A stretch of 64,000 nucleotides of DNA from Neolewinella lacunae. Lineage in GTDB: Bacteria > Bacteroidota > Bacteroidia > Chitinophagales > Saprospiraceae. Below, piece after piece: positions 18,484-26,292 of this stretch. The stretch covers positions 186,001 through 250,000 of the forward strand of contig NZ_JACSIT010000153.1 in assembly GCF_014349155.1 (NCBI RefSeq), read 5' to 3'. The notes beneath the pieces are model-generated. The model did no database searches, had not been told where the DNA came from, and worked only from the letters and a program-made list of their open reading frames with translations. The stretch's first letter is position 1. Each line of letters starts with the position of its first letter. The translations under genes and the position numbers were made by a program.

Positions 18484-19641
18484 ATGAGTTCTAATCATGA
18501 AAGCCAACTTGAAAGCGTAGGTCTGGAGCGGGTAGATCACCCCATGCGCAAGCGCTTTCTATTCTTCCGGGGTAACCACCGTCATTTCTTTGGAGACGCT
18601 CCGGGCGCAGATTACGAAGCACTTTTTCAGCGTCATCTGTCTTTGAAGGAAGAAGCGCCAAAACAATACGACACCGAAAATTTGGCTTACGCAATGGCAA
18701 ACTACCGAATTATCGACGACTACGGAGCTCTTCCCTTAGCAACCAGTCAGGCGGTAATGGTCAGTTCCTTCCACTACGGTGCTTACAATCTTTTGGGCGG
18801 CTTTCTATTGAACGAAGGAGTAAAGTTCTCCGTCTTGGCCAACGGAGCCAAGTATTTTGAACAGATGAAGGCCTACCAGACCCAAAAGGCCGAGGCAAAT
18901 GAACTGGTACATGGCCCGGTGGTGCTGACGGAATCCGATGTCATCAACCCCCGAGACTTTAGCAACATGATCCAAATGATGCAAAAAGTCCGCCAGGGCA
19001 ACAGCATGCTGGTCTACGCCGATGGCCTTGAAGGGCAAGGAGGTTATTTTGACCGTAACAGAATGGAACGCGTACCCTTTTTAGGTCGAGAAATATACGC
19101 TCGCCAGGGTACCGCCAGCCTAGCCTACAAACTTAAACTACCCATCGTATTTGCTATGGTGGAAAGTGATGCACAAGGGTTTGCGGTACGGTTCTTCCCC
19201 GTCCTCTACCCCTCTGACTACTCCACCCGAGACAGCTTTGTACGGGCCTATTGCGAACTTAGTTATTTGTATTTGGAACGCTACGTAAAAGCAGCTCCGG
19301 AGTTGTGGGAAATTTTTGACCGCCTGCACATCTGGCTACCGAAGGATACTGCCCCAGCTACTACGCAGCAAATGAACGCCAATTGGAGTATACCAGAGTG
19401 GTGCAGTTACAACGAAGACCGATTTGGTATTTTTCAGGAGGATTCCAAGTCCTACTTACTGGACTCGCATAATCTCGACATCATGGCGATTTCGAATGCT
19501 CTAGCCCTGCTTTTACAGAGAATCAAAGTAGCTCCAGGAAAAGTCATTTCAGAAATTCTCCCCCCGAGCATTTTAAGCGACCTTTTCCAACGCGGTATCC
19601 TCATCAAGGAAAATATCGAGAATGAAGTGCTCGCGGCCTAA
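18484..19641 (+). CDS. LpxL-like acyltransferase with PqqD-like C-terminal domain
   Basis: 385 residues from the ATG at 18484; a GTG 24 bp upstream is possible. Residues 85-285 follow the Kdo2-lipid A acyltransferase pattern, including VPFLGREIYARQGTASLAYKLKLPIV. The family's HX4(D/E) motif reads HYGAYN, with His97 kept but Asn102 in place of the acid. Residues 308-375 (RFGIFQEDSKSYLLD to LFQRGILIKEN) look like a PqqD/RRE winged-helix domain, which is unusual for this family. I infer transfer of an ACP-bound polyene chain to a peptide acceptor encoded by the next five genes. Lipid acylation, as in flexirubin-type clusters, is the alternative. The precursor array begins 192 bp downstream. Confidence 0.8.
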   Translation: MSSNHESQLESVGLERVDHPMRKRFLFFRGNHRHFFGDAPGADYEALFQRHLSLKEEAPKQYDTENLAYAMANYRIIDDYGALPLATSQAVMVSSFHYGAYNLLGGFLLNEGVKFSVLANGAKYFEQMKAYQTQKAEANELVHGPVVLTESDVINPRDFSNMIQMMQKVRQGNSMLVYADGLEGQGGYFDRNRMERVPFLGREIYARQGTASLAYKLKLPIVFAMVESDAQGFAVRFFPVLYPSDYSTRDSFVRAYCELSYLYLERYVKAAPELWEIFDRLHIWLPKDTAPATTQQMNANWSIPEWCSYNEDRFGIFQEDSKSYLLDSHNLDIMAISNALALLLQRIKVAPGKVISEILPPSILSDLFQRGILIKENIENEVLAA

Positions 19642-19833
19642 ATCAATAGTCAAGATTAGGGCCCGGCCTTAACTGTGGCATGCAAAACATCTCACTCCTT
19701 AAGAGAAATCATCACCTACGCTCTACGCTGCCCAGCAGCCAATAATAGCTAATAACAGACGACTTTGTCAGGGTTTCCCTTAAACAAAACGTCACCTTCA
19801 CCATCATTTTTTCATTCATCAATTCCTTTCATC

Positions 19834-20010
19834 ATGAGTAAGCAAATTACCACCCCCACTACCCAAGACTTCACCAAAGGCCTCGAGATCGTCGAGCTCG
19901 AGCAGCGCTTGGAAATGGTTCACCTCACCGCCGTAGAAGCTGAGGCTTCTAGCCGCTGCGACATCGACGGAGACGTCGAGTTGCCAGAAATCGAGGCCCG
20001 CATCTCGTAG
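19834..20010 (+). CDS. RiPP precursor peptide, copy 1
   Basis: 58 residues, the most divergent of five tandem paralogues. The leader MSKQITTPTTQDFTKGLEIV plus the invariant ELEQRLEMVHL block is shared with all others. The pair at 45-46 is Asp-Gly instead of Gly-Gly, and the last 12 residues read DVELPEIEARIS, with Glu49, Pro51, Glu52 and Arg56 aligned to the other copies. No signal peptide. The helical leader, GG-like pair and short variable C-terminus fit a precursor that is modified and cleaved. The unit also repeats at DNA level. Confidence 0.75.
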   Translation: MSKQITTPTTQDFTKGLEIVELEQRLEMVHLTAVEAEASSRCDIDGDVELPEIEARIS

Positions 20011-20134
20011 GTTACGTTTAGCTGGCTTTGGCCTGACAGCATCCAACCTTGCGCATTTTTTGGTGGCTTAAACCCATTAAACATAGCGCTCCCATCACCA
20101 TCCTCCATTCTTTCATTCATCAACTCCTTTCATC

Positions 20135-20311
20135 GTGAGTAAGCAAATTACCTCCACCACTTCCCAAGACATCACCAAAGGCCTCGAGATCGTCGAACTC
20201 GAACAGCGCCTGGAAATGGTTCACCTCACCGCCGTAGAAGCCGAGGCTTCCAGCCGCTGCGACGTCGGCGGAGACGTAGAAGTGCCCGAAATCTCGGTAC
20301 GCATGGCCTAA
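20135..20311 (+). CDS. RiPP precursor peptide, copy 2 (GTG start)
   Basis: 58 residues, starting with GTG where the other four copies have ATG at the aligned place, so it may be translated less. The leader is MSKQITSTTSQDITKGLEIV and the ELEQRLEMVHLTAVEAEASS block is identical to the others. A Gly-Gly pair at 45-46 is followed by DVEVPEISVRMA. Because of the GTG start and small size it is easily missed by gene callers. Confidence 0.72.
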   Translation: MSKQITSTTSQDITKGLEIVELEQRLEMVHLTAVEAEASSRCDVGGDVEVPEISVRMA

Positions 20312-20437
20312 GTCAAGCCCAGCTTGCTTTAGCCCCACACCATATAATCTGCGTGATTTTGGTGGCTTAGCCCCAGCAAATGAAGCGCCTCCATCACCAT
20401 CCTCCATTCTTTCATTCATTCATCAACTCCTTTCATC

Positions 20438-20614
20438 ATGAGTAAGCAAATTACCTCCACCACTTCCCAAGACCTCACCAAAGGCCTCGAGATCATCGAA
20501 CTCGAGCAGCGCCTGGAAATGGTTCACCTCACCGCCGTAGAAGCCGAGGCTTCCAGCCGCTGCGACGTCGGCGGAGACGTAGAAGTGCCCGAAATCTCGG
20601 TGCGCGTGGCCTAA
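20438..20614 (+). CDS. RiPP precursor peptide, copy 3
   Basis: 58 residues; differs from copy 2 by few residues (Leu13, Ile20, Val57). The C-terminus after the Gly-Gly pair is DVEVPEISVRVA. Conserved Cys42 lies four residues before the GG end. Confidence 0.75.
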   Translation: MSKQITSTTSQDLTKGLEIIELEQRLEMVHLTAVEAEASSRCDVGGDVEVPEISVRVA

Positions 20615-20738
20615 GTCAAGCCCGGCTTGCTTTAGCCTAAGTTCCTCCAACCTTGCGCATTTTTTGGTGGCTTAGCCCCAGCAAATGAAGCGCTTCCATC
20701 ACCATCCTCCATTCTTTCATTCATCAACTCCTTTCATC

Positions 20739-20915
20739 ATGAGTAAGCAAATTACTACCCCTACTTCCCAGGACCTCACCAAAGGCCTCGAGATTGTCGA
20801 GCTCGAGCAGCGCCTGGAAATGGTTCACCTCACCGCCGTAGAAGCTGAGGCTTCCAGCCGCTGCGACGTCGGCGGAGACGTAGAAGTGCCCGAAATCTCG
20901 GTACGCATGGCCTAA
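20739..20915 (+). CDS. RiPP precursor peptide, copy 4
   Basis: 58 residues; the C-terminus is DVEVPEISVRMA, the same as copy 2, with a TTPTSQDL leader start as in copy 5. A hybrid of neighbouring copies, consistent with gene conversion. Confidence 0.75.
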   Translation: MSKQITTPTSQDLTKGLEIVELEQRLEMVHLTAVEAEASSRCDVGGDVEVPEISVRMA

Positions 20916-21037
20916 GTCAAGCCCGGCTTGCTTTAGCCTAACACCATATAACCTGCGTGATTTTGGTGGCTTAGCCCCAGCAAATGAAGCGCTCCCATCA
21001 CCATCCTCCATTCTTTCATTCATCAACTCCTTTCATC

Positions 21038-21214
21038 ATGAGTAAGCAAATTACCACCCCTACTTCCCAGGACCTCACCAAAGGCCTCGAGATCGTCGAG
21101 CTCGAGCAGCGCCTGGAAATGGTTCACCTCACCGCCGTAGAAGCTGAGGCTTCCAGCCGCTGCGACGTCGGCGGAAACGTTGAAGTCCCCGATATTCAAG
21201 TACGCATGGTTTAA
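21038..21214 (+). CDS. RiPP precursor peptide, copy 5
   Basis: 58 residues, with the most altered presumed core after copy 1: NVEVPDIQVRMV. Ser54 of copies 2-4 is Gln here, so Ser cannot be an obligatory crosslink residue, whereas Glu49, the acidic residue 52 (Glu or Asp) and Arg56 are kept. A strong hairpin follows the stop by 25 bp. Confidence 0.75.
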   Translation: MSKQITTPTSQDLTKGLEIVELEQRLEMVHLTAVEAEASSRCDVGGNVEVPDIQVRMV

Positions 21215-21239
21215 GCGCATAACTTAAGCTCCCAAAAGG

Positions 21240-21281
21240 GAGAGGAGGACCAAGTTCGCTTGGTTCTCCTCTCACCTTTTC
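21240..21281 (+). terminator. Strong UUCG-loop hairpin after the precursor array
   Basis: A 15-bp stem, GAGAGGAGGACCAAG (21240-21254) with CTTGGTTCTCCTCTC (21259-21273), one G-T wobble and a TTCG tetraloop, followed by ACCTTTTC. It would stabilise the 3' end of the abundant precursor mRNA or terminate it, separating the array from the biosynthetic genes downstream. The T run is weak. Confidence 0.65.
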
Positions 21282-21388
21282 AAAAAATACACTCTTTTAA
21301 TTTATAGCAAACGAGGCTAGTCCAAGCCAATAACGAATAAACACCTTAACACATTTATCAGCATCTGTAACGATGAAGTAATGGCAGC

Positions 21389-22084
21389 ATGAAATCATAT
21401 ACGGTACACTGTGGGGTCTTTGGCGCTCAGTTCGACTTTTCAGCGGAGTCGATCGCTCTTGCGGTATCTGGATTGCCGAATACTTCCTTCCGAGAGTCTA
21501 TCCTGCGGTACAAAAGACCCCGCCAACGCTGGATGTCTTTATTGAGCAGACAGCTTCTTCTACAGGGCTTAGGGGAAGAAAACAGACTGGTAGATCAAAA
21601 GACAGTTTGGTCCCTGACGGAAACCGGTCGGCCATACCTGAATTCATTCCCTGATTTCAACATCTCCCACTCGGACAAAATTGCGGTCTGCGCCATCAGC
21701 AACAACCAAAACCGGGTGGGAATTGACATCCAAGTGGAACGGCCCATTGGCGAGCACCAATTAAAGTTGGTACTAACTAAAGCGGAACTAGCGTGGGTCG
21801 GAGATAGTCAAGCAAAAGCGACCTACCTATGGTCACGTAAAGAAGCCGTTTCAAAACTCTTGGGCTTGGGAATGCGAATAAATTACCGCAACCTGGAAGC
21901 CTTGAGCAACCAGGTTCGGCTAAACGGTAACACCTATTTTCTCAAAAGCCTCCCGATCGCCCGTGGTTATCAATGCACTTTAGCGGCAGATACCCCCTTT
22001 ACCATCAGCGTGAATTTTTACAATTGGTTAACCCTTAACCAATTGCAAAAACACTCCTCCTCCCTCATTCATTCAGCAAATTAA
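21389..22084 (+). CDS. 4'-phosphopantetheinyl transferase (Sfp-type)
   Basis: 231 residues. The family motifs are NISHS (91-95), GIDIQ (111-115, Asp113 metal ligand) and WSRKEAVSK (148-156, Glu152). It transfers phosphopantetheine from CoA to the Ser of carrier proteins; the ACP at 8445 is the obvious client. Encoding a dedicated transferase is common in polyketide and aryl-polyene clusters. The glycosyltransferase gene starts 5 bp after its stop. Confidence 0.92.
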   Translation: MKSYTVHCGVFGAQFDFSAESIALAVSGLPNTSFRESILRYKRPRQRWMSLLSRQLLLQGLGEENRLVDQKTVWSLTETGRPYLNSFPDFNISHSDKIAVCAISNNQNRVGIDIQVERPIGEHQLKLVLTKAELAWVGDSQAKATYLWSRKEAVSKLLGLGMRINYRNLEALSNQVRLNGNTYFLKSLPIARGYQCTLAADTPFTISVNFYNWLTLNQLQKHSSSLIHSAN

Positions 22085-22089
22085 GCGTC

Positions 22090-23313
22090 ATGTCCAACCA
22101 GCCAAAAGTTCTCGTCTTCGCCTTCGACTTGCTCGCGCACTATACCCGTTGCTTACGCATCGCGGAGTTACTGGAAAAGCACTTTGAGTTTATATTCCAG
22201 GAATCTGACTATGACAAAGTGGTACAGCGACAAGGCTTCAAAACTTTTCCCTGCTTACGGCTGGCCGAGAAAGAATTAGTAGCCAATGGTTGCCGGGAAG
22301 ACGTAATGAACTGGCCACGGACCGATATGGAAAAAGTAATGCTGGCCCAACGAGCGGCGATCGAGCATTACAAGCCATCGTTCGTTCTGGGAGACATGAG
22401 CCCTACGCTCAGTATGGCCGCAGAGATGAGCGGTGTGAAGTACGTTAGCGTTGTAAATTCTTACTTGAGTAGGTACTGCGACGTCCCTTTTGAAATGCCC
22501 GATTGCTTACCAAATATTACGGAAGACATCATTGACGTACCTCCTTTCTACCGTTCGAAATTAGTCGATCGAGAAGGTTTCATCGCCGTAACGCGCTCGC
22601 AAAAGGAGTTTCGTTTCTTACGCCGGCAGTATGGATTAACCAAAAAGCTCAATCTGGCACTGGAATTAGAAGGTGACCAAACCTGGATTTGTGACAGCCC
22701 CCTATTTCATCCCATCAAGTCGGAGCTACCTGAAACGGTGGAGGCCATCGGCCCCCTCCGTTTTTTCCCGCAGGGTCTTTGCGCCGAGGATATTCCGGTG
22801 CGCTTGGATAAAAAAAGCATCATGGTCACCATGGGAAGTTCAGGTAATTATGACTTCCTGCACAAGCTAGCGGATCCCGCCCTGGCGGATTACGAATTTT
22901 TGGTTTGTGGCAGCCCCAGTGACCTCGAGTTGTCCGATAACGTACGGGACATCAAGTTTGCCGATTTTAATACGCTAATCCCACGGGTAGACTTGGTCAT
23001 TTGCCACGGCGGCAACGGAAGTTTGTACCAGGCCTTGGCCGCAGGAAAACCCTCCCTTTGCTTTCCAAGCTTTTTCGAGCAACGCTTCAATTCCGAGCGC
23101 ATCGCAGCCTTGGGCTGGGGGGATGTTTTAGCACACGACGTAATTGCTCAAGATCTGCACGCAGCAATTGAAACCTGGGCAGGAAAAGACCTTACCCCCA
23201 TCGCCGAAAACATTGCCAACTGGGAAAGCCGGCAGCAGTCGATTCTGGAGAATCTAACGGGTCGGCTACTGAAAACGGACACCGAAACTTGGAACATTCA
23301 ACAAGTTGCCTAA
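22090..23313 (+). CDS. GT1/MGT-like glycosyltransferase
   Basis: 407 residues with a GT-B fold pattern. The C-terminal half carries CHGGNGSLYQALAAGKPSLC and SFFEQRFNSERI, the nucleotide-sugar site of UGT/MurG-like small-molecule glycosyltransferases. No signal peptide. It would add a sugar to the island's product, either the aryl group or the peptide; the substrate is unknown. The next gene starts 3 bp after its stop, which ties it to the ATP-grasp maturase. Confidence 0.85.
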   Translation: MSNQPKVLVFAFDLLAHYTRCLRIAELLEKHFEFIFQESDYDKVVQRQGFKTFPCLRLAEKELVANGCREDVMNWPRTDMEKVMLAQRAAIEHYKPSFVLGDMSPTLSMAAEMSGVKYVSVVNSYLSRYCDVPFEMPDCLPNITEDIIDVPPFYRSKLVDREGFIAVTRSQKEFRFLRRQYGLTKKLNLALELEGDQTWICDSPLFHPIKSELPETVEAIGPLRFFPQGLCAEDIPVRLDKKSIMVTMGSSGNYDFLHKLADPALADYEFLVCGSPSDLELSDNVRDIKFADFNTLIPRVDLVICHGGNGSLYQALAAGKPSLCFPSFFEQRFNSERIAALGWGDVLAHDVIAQDLHAAIETWAGKDLTPIAENIANWESRQQSILENLTGRLLKTDTETWNIQQVA

Positions 23314-23316
23314 GCT

Positions 23317-24318
23317 ATGGTACTCATTCTCTCCTACGATGGTTACGAACAAGGCACGGAAGGGGTCATTGACTGGCTGCTTTACTACGGCCACCCCTTT
23401 TTACGGGCCAGTGCAAATGCGTTGCTGCGCCCGGATTCAGATTGGGAGATCAGCATCCACGATGGCCAGGTCAACTTCCAGGGCGTAAACCTGAAGGCGG
23501 AGACCGGGGCCATCTATTTCCGTCGTTTCGAAGCAAAGATCCCTTACTACGACGTGGGAGACCCGAAGATCAGCCGACAACTGCAACAGGAATTGCGCGG
23601 CGAAGCCGAAAGACTCACCACCTTCGTCGCCGACAGTTTGGCCGATAAGTTTTGGCTACCCACCATAGCTGCCGCCAACCGCGCGGCCAATAAGCTATCT
23701 ACCCTGACCCTCGCTTCGACTTGTGGACTCGCCGTGCCGCAAACCCACATTTGCCGCAGCAGAAAAGAGGTGTCCCGTTTGTTCGAGAGCTGCGAAGAAG
23801 GTTGGATTACTAAGCCCATCGAATATTGTGGCTATTATTCCCGGGACGAATTTGCCTACACCACTTTCACTTCCCGCTTGAATTCCACCCAGGTAGCCGA
23901 ATTGCCAGAGCGTTTTTACCCGAGCCTGCTGCAACAATGCATCCCGCCCAGTTACGAAGTTCGGAGTTTCTACCTCATGGGGCAGTTTTATTCCGAGGCA
24001 ACCCTCACGGATTGCAGTACGACGGATATGGGCGAAACTACGTTCATGGACATCAAGCTCAAGACCAACGACGAAAAGACGCGCTACGTTCCGTACCAAC
24101 TACCCCGGGCAATAGAAAAAAAGCTGGAGCGCCTCATGCAGCTGCTGGATCTCAACACTGGCAGCATTGACCTGATTGTTTCGGAAACGGGCGAATATTA
24201 TTTCTTGGAGGTAAATCCTTGCGGCCAATTCTCTGCCCCTTCGGAGCGGGCCAATCTCCAGCTGGAAAAACGCGTAGCCGAAACGTTAATTGAAAAAGAC
24301 CTGCACTATGGAAAGTAA
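23317..24318 (+). CDS. gwsG: ATP-grasp peptide ligase, grasp-with-spasm (GwsG-like)
   Basis: 333 residues of the ATP-grasp superfamily, with the N-terminal pattern of grasp-with-spasm maturases (LILSYDGYEQGTEGVIDWL). The ATP and Mg segments include WITKPIEYCGYYS, YEVRSFYLMGQFYSEA and FLEVNPCGQF. Family members activate Asp/Glu side-chain carboxylates and form omega-ester or omega-amide crosslinks in a precursor peptide. The presumed substrate is the five-gene array 2.1 kb upstream, whose C-termini have conserved acidic residues. The end overlaps a 74-codon ORF by 11 bp. Confidence 0.83.
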   Translation: MVLILSYDGYEQGTEGVIDWLLYYGHPFLRASANALLRPDSDWEISIHDGQVNFQGVNLKAETGAIYFRRFEAKIPYYDVGDPKISRQLQQELRGEAERLTTFVADSLADKFWLPTIAAANRAANKLSTLTLASTCGLAVPQTHICRSRKEVSRLFESCEEGWITKPIEYCGYYSRDEFAYTTFTSRLNSTQVAELPERFYPSLLQQCIPPSYEVRSFYLMGQFYSEATLTDCSTTDMGETTFMDIKLKTNDEKTRYVPYQLPRAIEKKLERLMQLLDLNTGSIDLIVSETGEYYFLEVNPCGQFSAPSERANLQLEKRVAETLIEKDLHYGK

Positions 24319-24532
24319 ACCTTACAATGACTTATTCGCTAGCCTGGAAGAGGGACAGTTACCCATCCCGTATTTATTCATTGCCAGGATAAACAGAGCG
24401 GCGGTACCAGAACTCTCCAAACGAGACCGACCAGCAGCAGTTGCCCCGCGCCACAAGTGTGACAACCTGCCCATCATCGGTCCTGATGTTTTCAGTGATA
24501 GCGTATGGTGGGAGGGAGACTTGGCGAAATAA
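24308..24532 (+). CDS. Small ORF overlapping gwsG, 74 aa
   Basis: ATG lies inside the last codons of the ATP-grasp gene, so translation could be coupled. The peptide starts MESKPYNDLFASLEEG and ends in DVFSDSVWWEGDLAK, with one Cys and several acidic residues. No family is recognised. It could be a second precursor or accessory peptide of the maturases that flank it, or a chance frame; the coupling is the main argument for it. Confidence 0.4.
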   Translation: MESKPYNDLFASLEEGQLPIPYLFIARINRAAVPELSKRDRPAAVAPRHKCDNLPIIGPDVFSDSVWWEGDLAK

Positions 24533-24616
24533 AGGCAAATGAAATGGTTATTCTCAAAAAGCCGGGGCTTGGTCCATTCCCTGCTCTCCCCCTTTGGGGG
24601 TTGGGGGGCGTCTTGA

Positions 24617-24661
24617 CTCCCCCCTTTGGGGGGCCGGGGGGGAGCACCTGCGGCCGCGCCC
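24617..24661 (+). repeat. 45-bp composite repeat containing the 18-bp motif (copy 3)
   Basis: The palindromic CCCCCCTTTGGGGGG, then CCGGGGGGGA and the 18-bp motif at 24644-24661. The same 45 bp with one mismatch is at 31234-31278. A partial copy of the C/G palindrome lies 30-40 bp upstream. The rest of the 206-bp gap 24533-24738 has no gene. Confidence 0.8.
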
Positions 24662-24738
24662 ATAATGGTTCACCCATAATAAACCGCATAAATTTACTTT
24701 CCTCCATCCTTGCGTGAAGCGCCAAAAAAATATGCCTT

Positions 24739-25746
24739 ATGGAATATCTTCAACTACACGCCCACGTCCAATTTGTAAAGGGCTCGGAACTCGGTGCACT
24801 GTATGATTTGCAGCGGGGAAGGGTTCGCGCGGCGCCGTTGGTACTGGAACAAATTCTCCAAGCCTACGCCACGTTGCCCCTTACGGAGGTATTAATTCAG
24901 TGTTTTGGGGGTAATAAATCAGTATTTGACCGCTATACCCAATTTTTGATTGGTGGCGACTGGGCATTTATTACCGCGCACCCCCAGCGCTTTCCCAGCG
25001 CCAGCCTGGATTGGGACAGCGCCTATCGCCTCCACAGTGCCATTGTTGCGCACGATTTTTTGCGTCCTTACGATATTCGTCGGGCGCTGGAGGAGATTTC
25101 CGATATTGGTTGCCGGCACCTTGAGCTTCAACTTTACCACTACCCAACCACCGGTAAAACGGCCGACGACGCCTGGGCAGCAGTAGGAGAAGCCTTACGC
25201 GCCGGAGAATTCCGACGCTGCACCCTGGTCATATCCCCCACCACGGATGACTCCCCATTGGCCATTGAAACCATTGCAGGATTTCTACAGGATTGGCCAA
25301 GGATGGGCACCGTGGTCATGCTGGGGCAGCATGATGACCGGAGCCTGGAGCAATATGGCCAACAATATCACCTGCGGCGCGCGCTGACGATTGGCGAATA
25401 CGCACGCAAGACTTGGGAGCTGCACCCCGATACGAATTTTGTGGGACCGAATTATTTCCGGGAGGCGAAAGTCGCCAACCCCTACTTTAACCGACGTCTG
25501 GCCATTGACCCTGCGGGCAATTTTAAAAACGACCTCCTTTACGGTGGGAATGATATTTTCGGAAAAGTAGGAGAAAGGCCGATCCGGGAGGTGATTGCCG
25601 ACCCGAACTTTCAACGCCGCTGGCAAGCTGGTCCCGACGCTATTGCCCAAACCAAGAGCAATCCCCTGCGCTATTGCATTCGGTACGACCGGCCCATTGA
25701 GGCCGACCCCAGCAATCCGGCGGCCTGGTCTTTTGCGTCGGCATAG
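24739..25746 (+). CDS. gwsS: Grasp-with-spasm partner protein (GwsS-like), SPASM domain lacking cluster cysteines
   Basis: 335 residues. The C-terminal part (about 247-317) follows the GwsS layout: NPYFNRRLAID, then GNFKNDLLYGGND, IREVIADPNFQRRW and a DAI..LRY..RYD tail. In typical members that tail holds the C-x2-C-x5-C style Fe-S ligands; here only Cys313 is present and the aligned positions are Thr, Asn and others. The protein is thus unlikely to bind the auxiliary 4Fe-4S cluster and may act as a scaffold. The N-terminal 200 residues retain the family's general pattern (YDLQRGRVRAAPLVLEQIL). The 3' end overlaps the convergent KS-like gene by 76 bp. Confidence 0.75.
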   Translation: MEYLQLHAHVQFVKGSELGALYDLQRGRVRAAPLVLEQILQAYATLPLTEVLIQCFGGNKSVFDRYTQFLIGGDWAFITAHPQRFPSASLDWDSAYRLHSAIVAHDFLRPYDIRRALEEISDIGCRHLELQLYHYPTTGKTADDAWAAVGEALRAGEFRRCTLVISPTTDDSPLAIETIAGFLQDWPRMGTVVMLGQHDDRSLEQYGQQYHLRRALTIGEYARKTWELHPDTNFVGPNYFREAKVANPYFNRRLAIDPAGNFKNDLLYGGNDIFGKVGERPIREVIADPNFQRRWQAGPDAIAQTKSNPLRYCIRYDRPIEADPSNPAAWSFASA

Positions 25747-26285
25747 CACAGGAGAAGTTCGACGGCGAGTTCCGTTTCGGTTTGCTCCACCCAGGCGACC
25801 AGGCACACCTTGGCGGGTCCGTATTTCAAACACATTTCTACCGTCTCGGCAATGGCCGACGACCGGGGACCATCCTGGATCAACACAAAGTGCTCCCCCC
25901 GCACCGCATAACAGGCGGCAACCTGACCCGCAACCATATTGGGCAGGGTCTGCACGAAAACACGCGGACTGGAGCGGCCACCCGCCCCCATGCTTTTTTG
26001 GTACACCAAATCGGTCACCAACGAACCACTGTAGGTAACAAAAACCGCCGCCCGCTGCTCCGGCAAAATACCGTGCCAGCGCCGCTGAAAATGCAGGCAA
26101 ACCGCCGTTGCGGCCAGGCAAGCCAAACCTACGTCATCCACTACACTGAAGCGATACTCAGGCCCGACGTAAAATTCGTGCAATAGACCGAGGTGAAAAT
26201 CGCGCAGTGCTTGACTAGGATTACGCCGGCGCAGCGGTGCCCCGTTCCAAAAAACAGCCTCAGTGGTAAGTTTGACCTGTTTCAT
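25671..26285 (-). CDS. Half-length ketosynthase-like protein (Ketoacyl-synt_2-like)
   Basis: 204 residues from the ATG at 26285; the longer frame upstream runs into the next gene. It resembles the N-terminal half of a condensing enzyme (RVFVQTLPNMVAGQVA, then EHFVLIQDGPRSS), with Gln/Asp where the catalytic Cys would be. Such non-catalytic KS-like proteins accompany ketosynthases in aryl-polyene and flexirubin clusters. It probably pairs with the KS encoded just upstream (7 bp away). It is the last gene of the minus-strand operon and overlaps gwsS tail to tail. Confidence 0.78.
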   Translation of the reverse strand: MKQVKLTTEAVFWNGAPLRRRNPSQALRDFHLGLLHEFYVGPEYRFSVVDDVGLACLAATAVCLHFQRRWHGILPEQRAAVFVTYSGSLVTDLVYQKSMGAGGRSSPRVFVQTLPNMVAGQVAACYAVRGEHFVLIQDGPRSSAIAETVEMCLKYGPAKVCLVAWVEQTETELAVELLLCYADAKDQAAGLLGSASMGRSYRMQ

Positions 26286-26292
26286 AGTTTGC

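Larger units (their letters stand above)
19834..21214 (+). repeat. Five-fold tandem repeat of precursor gene plus leader region (about 300-bp units)
   Basis: Starts at 19834, 20135, 20438, 20739 and 21038 are spaced 299-303 bp. Each unit has the 177-bp gene, a short CAAGCC..GGCTTG hairpin shortly after most stops, a spacer with TTTTGGTGGCTTAGCC, and a stretch CCATCCTCCATTCTTTCATTC just before the start. The spacers are nearly as conserved as the genes, pointing to recent unequal duplication or ongoing gene conversion. Confidence 0.9.

Noticed and set aside
19834-21214. Direct repeats as CRISPR array
   Set aside because: Unit is about 300 bp, contains open reading frames, and has no short identical repeats with unique spacers.
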